Shown piece after piece: positions 1-6,016 of a DNA stretch of 10,977 nt; the first letter of the stretch is position 1; each line of letters opens with the position of its first letter. Origin of the DNA: Acidobacteriota bacterium. Lineage in GTDB: Bacteria; Acidobacteriota; Thermoanaerobaculia; Thermoanaerobaculales; Thermoanaerobaculaceae. The notes under the pieces were generated by a model. That model was not told the origin of the DNA and did no database searches. It saw only the letters and a program-made list of their open reading frames with translations. The position numbers and the translations under genes were made by a program. Location: positions 1 through 10,977 of the forward strand of contig DAIDOU010000187.1 in the NCBI GenBank assembly GCA_027458945.1, read 5' to 3'.

Positions 1-1986
1 ATCTACGCCAAGGACGGCTACGCCAGCGCGGTCGTCGAGCCCGTGGTCAGCGAGACGGCCCCCAACGAGCGCAAGGTGGTGTTCAAGATCGACGAGGGCG
101 CCAAGGTCAAGATCGGCGAGATCCGCTTCGAGGGGAACAAGGTCTTCTCCAGCCGAAGGCTGCGGATGGCGCTGAAGAAGACCAAGGAGAAGGCGTTCTT
201 CCGTGTCTTCAGCAAGAAGACGATCTGGAGCAAGGAGAACTGGGGCGAGGACTCGGAGAACCTGAAGAAGTTCTACATGAACCACGGCTACAAGGACATC
301 GTCGTGGGCGAGCCGAAGGTCGATCTGATCGCGCGCAACCCCGGCGGACACACCCAGGCGGAGAAGAAGTACCGGATGGTGGTGACGATCCCCGTGCAGG
401 AGGGGAAGAAGTTCAAAATGGGCGAGCTGTCGATCAAGGGTGCGACGGTGTTCGACGCGAAGCAGCTGCGCAAGCTGTACGAGGTCAAGCCCGGCAAGAC
501 GTACAACTACTCGAAGATCGAGAGCGGCAACGAGGCGGTGCGCAACCTCTACCAGGGGCGGGGCTACATCTACTCGTACACCAACCAGAACCTCGTCGAC
601 AGCAAGAACAAGCCGGGCACGGTCGACGTCGTCGTCAACGTCTTCGAGGGCGACCGCTTCCGTCTCGGCCGCCTCGAGTTCTCCGGCAACACGAAGACGC
701 AGGACAAGGTGATCCGCCGTGAGATCCGTCTCTACGAGGGCGACTGGATGGACATGGGGCTGTTCAAGAAGTCGATGTTCAAGGTCAACCAGCTCGGCTA
801 CTTCAAGCTCAAGGAGGACCCGCTCGACTTCAAGTTTGACGACAAGAACCGCCTCGTCAACGTGACGATCAAGGGCGAGGAGACGGGAAAGACCGATGTC
901 CAGTTCGGCTTCGGCTACTCGCAGCTCGAGGGGTTCTTCGGGCAGTTCAACTTCAACACGCGCAACTTCCTCGGCCGCGGCGAGGTCCTCGGCCTCGGCG
1001 TGCAGACCGGCGTGACCGGCAACAGCTACTCGCTGTCGTTCTCCGAGCCGTACTTCATGGACAAGCGCATGCTGATCGGCGGTTCGATCTACAACCAGAC
1101 CGTGGACTACAGCGCGCTGACCAACTCCCTGAGCGACTACCGGCGCAAGGGGAAGGGCGGCTCACTGGTGTGGGGGCTGGGGATCGGGAACTTCGGCCAG
1201 TTCTCCCTCACCTACGGCTACGAGGACGTGTACTCGAGGTACAGCGTGTTGCGCACCCTCGGCCCCGAAACGCCGGTGCAGTACCCGCACGGGAACCCGC
1301 TGACACCGCCGTACACCGGGATGGTGGTCGGCAACAAGTTCTACGAGATCTACCAGGGCGTCACCTCCTCGCTGACGCCGGCGTTCGGCTACGACTCGCG
1401 CGACGACCCGTTCGACCCCAGCGAGGGGCTCTCCTACTACCTGCGCGTCCGCTACGCCGGCGGCCCGTTCGGCGGGGACTTCGACTACCTCAAGCCGGAG
1501 TGGGGCGCGACGGTCTTTCACCCGTTGAACAAGCGCACGATCCTCGCCGCCAACTTCGAGGGCGGGATCGAGAAGTCGCTCAACGGCGTGGCGATCCCGT
1601 TCTACGACCGCTACCGTCTCGGCGGGGAGCGCTCGCTGCGCGGCTTCGAGTGGTACTCGGTGCTGCCGCGCACGAAGAGCGGCGCCTACTTCGTAGACGC
1701 CAACGGCGTGCAGCTCGGAGGCGACCGCTACCTGCAGCTCAACCTCGAGTACCAGATCAAGGTCGGTGGGCCGCTGAAGTTCATCCTCTTTACCGACATC
1801 GGCAACACCTGGTACGAGACGCAGGGGTGGGACATCGGCCTGATGCGCTACTCGTACGGCGCCGAGCTGCGCGTCTTCCTGCCGATCTTCCAGGCGCCGC
1901 TGCGCTTCATCTACGGCATCAACCCGCACCCGTTCCCCGACGAGAAGAAGTCGAACTTCCTCTTCTCGATCGGGAGCACGTTCTGA
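1..1986 (+). CDS. bamA: Outer membrane protein assembly factor BamA (5' truncated by window edge)
   Basis: This is the C-terminal 661 residues of an Omp85-family protein, the core of the BAM machinery that folds and inserts beta-barrel proteins into the outer membrane. The frame is open from base 1, so the true start lies upstream. A full BamA is about 750-900 residues, so roughly one or two POTRA domains and the signal peptide are missing. Visible residues 1-33 end one POTRA. Three more follow, starting near 35 (KVKIGEIRFEGN), 136 (KFKMGELSIKG) and 218 (DRFRLGRLEFSGN). The barrel begins near 298. The L6-loop motif is LRGF at 546-549, in place of the common VRGF. The protein ends FSIGSTF*, a typical beta-signal with terminal Phe. 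The next gene is convergent, so the frequent bamA-ompH(skp)-lpxD order does not follow here. Family assignment is very secure; membership of a BAM complex is inferred from the family. Confidence 0.95.
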   Translation: MYAKDGYASAVVEPVVSETAPNERKVVFKIDEGAKVKIGEIRFEGNKVFSSRRLRMALKKTKEKAFFRVFSKKTIWSKENWGEDSENLKKFYMNHGYKDIVVGEPKVDLIARNPGGHTQAEKKYRMVVTIPVQEGKKFKMGELSIKGATVFDAKQLRKLYEVKPGKTYNYSKIESGNEAVRNLYQGRGYIYSYTNQNLVDSKNKPGTVDVVVNVFEGDRFRLGRLEFSGNTKTQDKVIRREIRLYEGDWMDMGLFKKSMFKVNQLGYFKLKEDPLDFKFDDKNRLVNVTIKGEETGKTDVQFGFGYSQLEGFFGQFNFNTRNFLGRGEVLGLGVQTGVTGNSYSLSFSEPYFMDKRMLIGGSIYNQTVDYSALTNSLSDYRRKGKGGSLVWGLGIGNFGQFSLTYGYEDVYSRYSVLRTLGPETPVQYPHGNPLTPPYTGMVVGNKFYEIYQGVTSSLTPAFGYDSRDDPFDPSEGLSYYLRVRYAGGPFGGDFDYLKPEWGATVFHPLNKRTILAANFEGGIEKSLNGVAIPFYDRYRLGGERSLRGFEWYSVLPRTKSGAYFVDANGVQLGGDRYLQLNLEYQIKVGGPLKFILFTDIGNTWYETQGWDIGLMRYSYGAELRVFLPIFQAPLRFIYGINPHPFPDEKKSNFLFSIGSTF

Positions 1987-2023
1987 TGTGATCGCGCGGG
2001 GGGCCGCCCTCCGCACCGCGGCG

Positions 2024-3160
2024 TCACGGCGCCGGCGGGGGCGGTGGTGCTGCCGCGCGGCTCCCGCGCTCGCCGCCCGTCTCCTTGATGAAGCCGGCGA
2101 GCGTCAGCGCGCCGGGGAACCCGTCGGCGGCCGGGGTGTCGGAGCCCGCGCGCTCGCGCACGTCGGCGACGGTGATCGCCTCGGGGGAGAGCGCCAGCCG
2201 CCAGCCGGCGGCGGAGCCGACCAGGATCGGCGGGGTCGCGGCGAGGCGGGCGAGCACGTCGTCGCCGGTGTGCCCGAGCATGCGCACGACCGCGTCGGTG
2301 GGCAGCGTGCCGTTGCAATGGACCGCGGCGAGCAGGTCGAGGAGGCGGCGGAGCCCGTCGGAGCGCGGCGTCGCGGCCACGTGTCCGACGACCCAGGACG
2401 CCTCGGCTCCGAGCAGGATTGCGAACCAGAGCAAGAAGAGCGAGACGAGGAAGAAGAGGAGCATCCCGAGCGACCCGTAGACGACGTTGTTGAAGTGCCC
2501 GGCGAGGCCGAGGTAGCTCTGGAACGAGAGGTGGACCAAGGTGAGGGCGAAGGCGCCGACCACGGCGCCGGTGACCGCCGCCCGCCACGACACCCGGGTG
2601 TGCGGCACCCAGCGGTACAGGGCGGTGAGCGCGACGCCGGCGAGGACGACCGGGAGCGGGCGCATGAACGGCGCCACCAGCGGGTACCAAGGGCGCGAGG
2701 AGAGCCAGTACAGGCCCGAGAAGAGCGCCGCGAGGAGCAGCGGCCCGGTCACGATCACGGTGGCGATCGAGACCAGGCGCACCTCCCAGCGGCGGCGACG
2801 GGGCAGGCCCCAGATCGCGTTGATGACCTCCTCGACCTGCCAGAGGGCGTTGCAGGTGATCGCGGCCGAGACCGCCACCGCGACCCACCCGAGCGCCGCG
2901 GTGCGCTCGGCGAAGGCGGCGAGCGTGGCCTGCACGTGCGCGGGAGAGAACGGCAGCACGGCGGCGATCCCGTTCACGACCTCGGCGGCCCGTTCCGGCT
3001 GCACGCGCCCGACCATGACGAGCGCCACCGTCAGGAGCGGGACGATCGACAGCAGCGTGGTGTACGCGAGCGCGCCGGCGCGCAGCATGAGCTGGTCGCG
3101 GAACTGAGCGCGGGCAAGCTCCGCGAGGAAGCGGGCGGGCCGGGGCAGCAGGCGCCTCAC
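2024..3160 (-). CDS. YihY/BrkB family inner-membrane protein (UPF0761)
   Basis: A 378-residue integral membrane protein of the YihY/BrkB family, whose molecular function is unsettled. The family opening is clear: amphipathic N-terminal helix, then LRAGALAYTTLLSIVPLLTV (about 27-46). I see about six hydrophobic segments, near 29-52, 88-106, 129-152, 161-184, 192-214 and 230-258. A soluble tail of about 120 residues follows (260-378), ending in a proline-rich stretch (PPPPPAP). The start is GTG at 3160. It overlaps the stop of the upstream metallo-beta-lactamase gene as GTGA, and GAGGAGA lies 10 bases before it, so the two are probably translationally coupled. Older annotations call this family 'ribonuclease BN'. 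That came from a misassignment in E. coli, where the true RNase BN is a metallo-beta-lactamase enzyme, so no nuclease activity should be assumed. Confidence 0.88.
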   Translation of the reverse strand: MRRLLPRPARFLAELARAQFRDQLMLRAGALAYTTLLSIVPLLTVALVMVGRVQPERAAEVVNGIAAVLPFSPAHVQATLAAFAERTAALGWVAVAVSAAITCNALWQVEEVINAIWGLPRRRRWEVRLVSIATVIVTGPLLLAALFSGLYWLSSRPWYPLVAPFMRPLPVVLAGVALTALYRWVPHTRVSWRAAVTGAVVGAFALTLVHLSFQSYLGLAGHFNNVVYGSLGMLLFFLVSLFLLWFAILLGAEASWVVGHVAATPRSDGLRRLLDLLAAVHCNGTLPTDAVVRMLGHTGDDVLARLAATPPILVGSAAGWRLALSPEAITVADVRERAGSDTPAADGFPGALTLAGFIKETGGERGSRAAAPPPPPAP

Positions 3161-4548
3161 AGCTCGACCGTCTCCTCGAGCTCCGGCAGCGAGCAGCGCC
3201 AGCCGAAGCGGGCCGTGAACCGGTCGGCCAGCGCCCGGCTCGCCTCCGGCTCGCCGTGGGTCACGAAGACGGTGCGCGGCGCCCGGGCCGGCGCATCGGC
3301 CCAGATCGCCAGCTCGTCGGCGTCGGCATGGGCCGACAGCGACGGGATGCTGCGGATCTGCGCCCGCACCGGGACCATCTCGCCGAAGATCTTGATCTCG
3401 CCCTCGCCGTCGAGCAAGCGCCGCCCGCGCGTGCCCTCGGCCTGGAAGCCGACGAACACGATCGTCGTGGCGGGATTGGGGAGCCGGTGCCGGAGGTGGT
3501 GGAGGATGCGTCCGCCGGTGGCCATCCCCGACGCCGAGATGATGATCGCCGGCCCGGTGAGGGCGTTGAGTCGCTTCGATTCGTCGACCCGGCCGACGAC
3601 CTCGAAGTTGGGCGGGACGAGGGGATCGGTCCCCTCGCGCACGAGCTCGCGCATCTCGGCGTCGTGTTCGAGGGCGCAGGAGCGGTACGCGGCGGTCGCC
3701 TCGCGCGCCATCGGCGAGTCGAGGTAAATCGGCAGCGGCGCGATCGCGCCGTCTTCGACGAGCTCGCGCAGGAGGTAGAGCAGCTCCTGCGTGCGGTCGA
3801 TGGCGAACGCCGGGACGAGGATCACGCCGTTGCGAGCGGCCGCCTCGTTGATCGCCTCGGCGAGCTGGTCGCGTGGGTCGCCGGGATCGTGCAGACGGTT
3901 CCCGTACGTCGACTCGACGACGAGGTAATCGGAACCGGGGTACGGCTCGGGCTCCTTGAGGATCGGGACGCCGTACCGGCCGACGTCGCCGGAGAAGTAG
4001 ACGGTCATGTGCTTGCCGCCGGCCACCTTCACGCGCAGCTCCACCGCCGCGGCGCCCAGGATGTGGCCCTGGCGGTGGTAGCGGAACTCGATGCCGGGCC
4101 GGAGGGTGAACGTCTGCCCGAACGGCACGCTGGCGACGGTGTGGAGCGCCTCCTGCGCGTCCCGCACGGTGAATAGCGGCAGCGCCGGCACGTGCTTGGA
4201 GGACCCGACCTTGTTGGCGAAGCGCGCCTCTTCCTCCTGCAGGTGGGCCGCGTCCGGAAGCACCGCGTGCAGCAGGCGCGCCGTGGGCGGCGTCGCCAGC
4301 GTCGGCCCGCCGAACCCGTCGCGGACCAGGCGGGGGAGGAAGCCGGCGTGGTCGACGTGGGCGTGCGTGAGGATCACCGCCTCGAGCGAGGTCGGCGGCA
4401 GCGGGAACGGCTCCCAGTTCCGCTGGCGCAGCTCCTTCCTCCCCTGGAACAGCCCGGCGTCGATCAGGATCCGGGTGCCGTGGACATCGACGAGGTACCG
4501 CGAGCCGGTGACGGTTCCCGTGGCGCCGAGGAAGGTGAGCGAGACCAT
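3157..4548 (-). CDS. Metallo-beta-lactamase fold RNA-processing exonuclease-like protein (beta-CASP, CPSF/YSH1-like)
   Basis: A 463-residue cytoplasmic protein of the MBL/beta-CASP/RMMBL family, which includes RNA 3'-end processing nucleases such as CPSF73 and archaeal/bacterial relatives. The zinc-site motifs are all present: THAHVDH at 61-67 (HxHxDH), GHILGAA at 161-167 (motif 3 His162), and FSGDVG at 185-190 (motif 4 Asp188). The beta-CASP cassette carries motif A (VVESTYGNR, Glu212), motif B (ASGMATGGR..HH, His350 or 351) and motif C in the C-terminal RMMBL region (SLSAHAD, His407). Late THGEP at 430-434 is typical. All catalytic positions are intact, so an active hydrolase, probably acting on RNA, is expected. 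The substrate cannot be read from sequence. The gene opens a two-gene unit with the YihY-family gene. The ATG at 4548 has no strong Shine-Dalgarno sequence and no alternative in-frame start lies nearby. Confidence 0.92.
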   Translation of the reverse strand: MVSLTFLGATGTVTGSRYLVDVHGTRILIDAGLFQGRKELRQRNWEPFPLPPTSLEAVILTHAHVDHAGFLPRLVRDGFGGPTLATPPTARLLHAVLPDAAHLQEEEARFANKVGSSKHVPALPLFTVRDAQEALHTVASVPFGQTFTLRPGIEFRYHRQGHILGAAAVELRVKVAGGKHMTVYFSGDVGRYGVPILKEPEPYPGSDYLVVESTYGNRLHDPGDPRDQLAEAINEAAARNGVILVPAFAIDRTQELLYLLRELVEDGAIAPLPIYLDSPMAREATAAYRSCALEHDAEMRELVREGTDPLVPPNFEVVGRVDESKRLNALTGPAIIISASGMATGGRILHHLRHRLPNPATTIVFVGFQAEGTRGRRLLDGEGEIKIFGEMVPVRAQIRSIPSLSAHADADELAIWADAPARAPRTVFVTHGEPEASRALADRFTARFGWRCSLPELEETVEL

Positions 4549-4559
4549 GCGGACTTCAT

Positions 4560-4588
4560 ACCATACCCGGCGCCGGCACGGGCTTCAA
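4560..4588 (-). promoter_or_regulatory. Putative sigma70-type promoter for the MBL/YihY unit
   Basis: Reading the minus strand, TTGAAG (4588-4583) is followed after 17 bases by TATGGT (4565-4560), a reasonable -35/-10 pair. Transcription would start near 4553, only about five bases before the ATG at 4548. The mRNA would then be nearly leaderless, matching the lack of a clear ribosome-binding site. Predicted by eye only. Confidence 0.45.
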
Positions 4589-4620
4589 GGCGAAACTGCA
4601 TGTCTCACGCCCCGAGTGCC

Positions 4621-4649
4621 TTGCGTCCCGTTCGCGGCGGGCGTAGCAT
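4621..4649 (+). promoter_or_regulatory. Putative sigma70-type promoter for the small membrane-protein pair
   Basis: TTGCGT (4621-4626), a 17-base spacer and TAGCAT (4644-4649) precede the gene starting at 4681. A transcript from about 4656 would carry a short leader that includes the GGAGGTG ribosome-binding site at 4671-4677. The -35 match is modest. The divergent region 4549-4680 holds this promoter and the one facing left, and I see no other element in it. Confidence 0.4.
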
Positions 4650-4680
4650 GGTGGGGATCAGTGATGATCGGGAGGTGCCC

Positions 4681-5178
4681 ATGACCACGGCGAAGAGAAC
4701 CCCGGGTGTCGACGAGAAGATCGATCAGCTCGAGGGGTCGGCTCAGGATGTGCTCGAGGGGGCCAAGGAATCGATTGCGGAGGCCGAGGGCTCGATGGAG
4801 AAGGCCAAGGAGGTCCTCGGCGAAGGCGTCGGGACGCTGCGCTCCCGCTCGGCGGAGGCGTACGCCAAGGCCCGTGCGTACCTCGCCGACGCGCGTGCGG
4901 CGCTCGAGACCGCCCGGGAGCGGACGGGGGAGCTGTACGGACGCTCGCGCGAGGTCGCCGAGGAGGGGTACGAGAAGGCGAAGGAGCAGTTCGACAAGCT
5001 CGCCTCCGAGGTCAAGAAGGGGTACGCGAAGGTGAAGGCCAAGGTGCAGGAGGTCGACGTCAAGGAGGTGCGCGACGACGTTGTCGACTACGTCCGCCGC
5101 AACCCCGGCAAGTCGATCCTGATCGCTCTCGGCGTCGGCTTCGCGGTCGGGTATCTGGTGCGACGGCGGGAGCCGTAG
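4681..5178 (+). CDS. DUF883/YqjD-ElaB-like membrane-anchored helical protein
   Basis: A 165-residue protein: a long, highly charged Ala/Glu/Lys-rich helical region (about 10-138, likely coiled coil or apolipophorin-like), then a single C-terminal membrane segment (144-160) and the tail RRREP. The segment VRRNPGKSILIALGVGFAVG (138-157) strongly resembles the C-terminal anchor of the DUF883 family (E. coli YqjD, ElaB, YgaM). Those are inner-membrane proteins, some reported to bind ribosomes in stationary phase. I chose the ATG at 4681 because GGAGGTG sits just before it. An in-frame ATG at 4648 overlaps the putative -10 and lacks a ribosome-binding site. The next gene follows after 3 bases and ends in a related anchor. 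The protein is N-in, C-terminally anchored by inference. Role in this organism is unknown; an envelope or stress role is possible. Confidence 0.75.
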   Translation: MTTAKRTPGVDEKIDQLEGSAQDVLEGAKESIAEAEGSMEKAKEVLGEGVGTLRSRSAEAYAKARAYLADARAALETARERTGELYGRSREVAEEGYEKAKEQFDKLASEVKKGYAKVKAKVQEVDVKEVRDDVVDYVRRNPGKSILIALGVGFAVGYLVRRREP

Positions 5179-5181
5179 CGT

Positions 5182-5511
5182 ATGGACGACGAGACCCCCC
5201 GCGACGAGCAGAGCAAGGGCCCCGAACCCGAGCGCGAGCTGTACGAGCTCGAGGACGACGAGGACGATGCCGGCGGCCGCCGGCATCTCGACGCCGATTT
5301 CCTCCTCGACAAGGTCATTCCCGACGAGATCGACTGGCGCGACCTCGTTCGCCGCCACCCGATGGCCGCGATCGGGGTGGCGGCCGGGCTCGGTTTCCTC
5401 GTCGGTCGCACCAAGGGCGCGGCGATCGTGGCCGGCGCCTCGGCCGCGCTCACCGGCGCGGTGATGCGCCAGCTCTCCGACGTGCTCGACGGCGAGGTCT
5501 TCGAGTTCTAG
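5182..5511 (+). CDS. Small acidic protein with DUF883-like C-terminal membrane segment
   Basis: A 109-residue hypothetical protein starting at ATG 5182, three bases after the previous stop, with GGGAG at 5168-5172 as ribosome-binding site. Residues 1-33 are strongly acidic and probably disordered (for example ELEDDEDD). DWRDLVRRHPMAAIGVAAGL (51-70) and GFLVGRTKGAAI (71-82) follow, then a glycine/alanine-rich hydrophobic stretch to about 94. The VRRHP...GVAAGLGFLVG segment matches, position for position, the VRRNP...GVGFAVG anchor of the upstream protein, so the two share a module. Two successive hydrophobic stretches (60-75 and 78-94) may form a glycine-zipper hairpin in the membrane. I do not recognise a named family for the whole protein. 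The two genes are almost certainly cotranscribed and may form one membrane complex, which is inference. Confidence 0.72.
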   Translation: MDDETPRDEQSKGPEPERELYELEDDEDDAGGRRHLDADFLLDKVIPDEIDWRDLVRRHPMAAIGVAAGLGFLVGRTKGAAIVAGASAALTGAVMRQLSDVLDGEVFEF

Positions 5512-5521
5512 GGGGTCCGGC

Positions 5522-6016
5522 TCAGGCGCGGGCGCGCCGCGCCTCGAGCGCCCGGCGCATCGGCTCGGGGACGAGGCCGGAGACGTCGCCGCCGAGGTGC
5601 CAGATCTCGCGCACGATCCGCCCCGAGATGTAGGTGTACTGCTCGTTCGGGGTGAGGAACACGGTCTCGGCGAGTTTCCACAGCCGCCGGTTCATCAGCG
5701 CGATCTGGAACTCGTACTCAAAATCCGAGACCGCGCGCATGCCGCGCAGGATGATGCGCGAGCCGCTCTGCCGCATGAAATCAACCAGCAGCCCGGAGAA
5801 CGCCGTCACCTCGGTCCCGGGCATCCCGCTCAACGTCTCGCGGATGAGCTCGACGCGCTCCTCGGCTGCGAGCAGCAGCGTCTTGTCGGTGTTGTGCAGG
5901 ACGGCGACGATCACGCGCGGGAAGATCGTCGCGGCCCGCCGCACGATATCGAGGTGGCCGAAGTGGAACGGGTCGAACGATCCGGCGTAGACGGCGGTGG
6001 TCGGCTGCTCGCTCAC
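5522..6016 (-). CDS. coaD: Phosphopantetheine adenylyltransferase (CoaD)
   Basis: A 164-residue cytoplasmic enzyme of normal length for bacterial PPAT. It transfers AMP from ATP to 4'-phosphopantetheine, giving dephospho-CoA, the penultimate step of coenzyme A synthesis. Visible motifs are the N-terminal nucleotidyltransferase signature AVYAGSFDPFHFGH (8-21), Lys45 in the HNTDK loop, the CoaD-specific block RGMRAVSDFEYE (91-102), and YISGRIVREIWHLGGD (129-144). The (T/H)xGH motif reads HFGH (18-21), where E. coli has TNGH. His in the first position is more usual in NadD-type relatives, but the remainder is unmistakably CoaD. The start is GTG at 6016, overlapping the previous gene's stop as GTGA, with GGAGGAGA at 6028-6021. 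It is the last gene of the unit that begins with the DAHP synthase. Its stop is 10 bases from the stop of the convergent small gene. Confidence 0.95.
   Translation of the reverse strand: MSEQPTTAVYAGSFDPFHFGHLDIVRRAATIFPRVIVAVLHNTDKTLLLAAEERVELIRETLSGMPGTEVTAFSGLLVDFMRQSGSRIILRGMRAVSDFEYEFQIALMNRRLWKLAETVFLTPNEQYTYISGRIVREIWHLGGDVSGLVPEPMRRALEARRARA
5524..5544. terminator. GC hairpin at the convergent gene ends (possible terminator)
   Basis: A perfect 8-bp inverted repeat, AGGCGCGG (5524-5531) and CCGCGCCT (5537-5544), has a 5-base loop. It overlaps the coaD stop and last codons and lies 13 bases beyond the stop of the rightward gene. It could terminate the rightward transcript. No T-run follows on either strand, so it is not a classical intrinsic terminator, and GC-rich coding DNA makes such stems by chance. 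Confidence 0.25.

Noticed and set aside
1162..2016. Long antisense and alternative-frame open frames over bamA (1162-2016 minus, 1170-1991 plus)
   Set aside because: Arg/Ala/Pro/Val-rich translations typical of shadow frames in high-GC DNA. They lie entirely over a clearly real BamA reading frame.
1987..2023. Possible terminator in the bamA/YihY convergent gap (G-run followed by C-rich bases)
   Set aside because: No stem longer than a few bases and no T-run could be built, so it is not listed as a feature.
2024..3160. Calling the YihY-family gene 'ribonuclease BN'
   Set aside because: The name comes from a corrected misassignment in E. coli; a six-segment membrane protein with no nuclease motif does not support it.
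1988..3727. 579-codon plus-strand open frame opposite the YihY and MBL genes
   Set aside because: Its composition is Arg/Gly/Glu-rich without domain logic, and the opposite strand encodes recognisable proteins. It is a codon-bias shadow.
4648..4680. Upstream in-frame ATG (4648) as start of the DUF883-like protein
   Set aside because: It overlaps the putative -10 element and lacks a ribosome-binding site, whereas ATG 4681 directly follows GGAGGTG.
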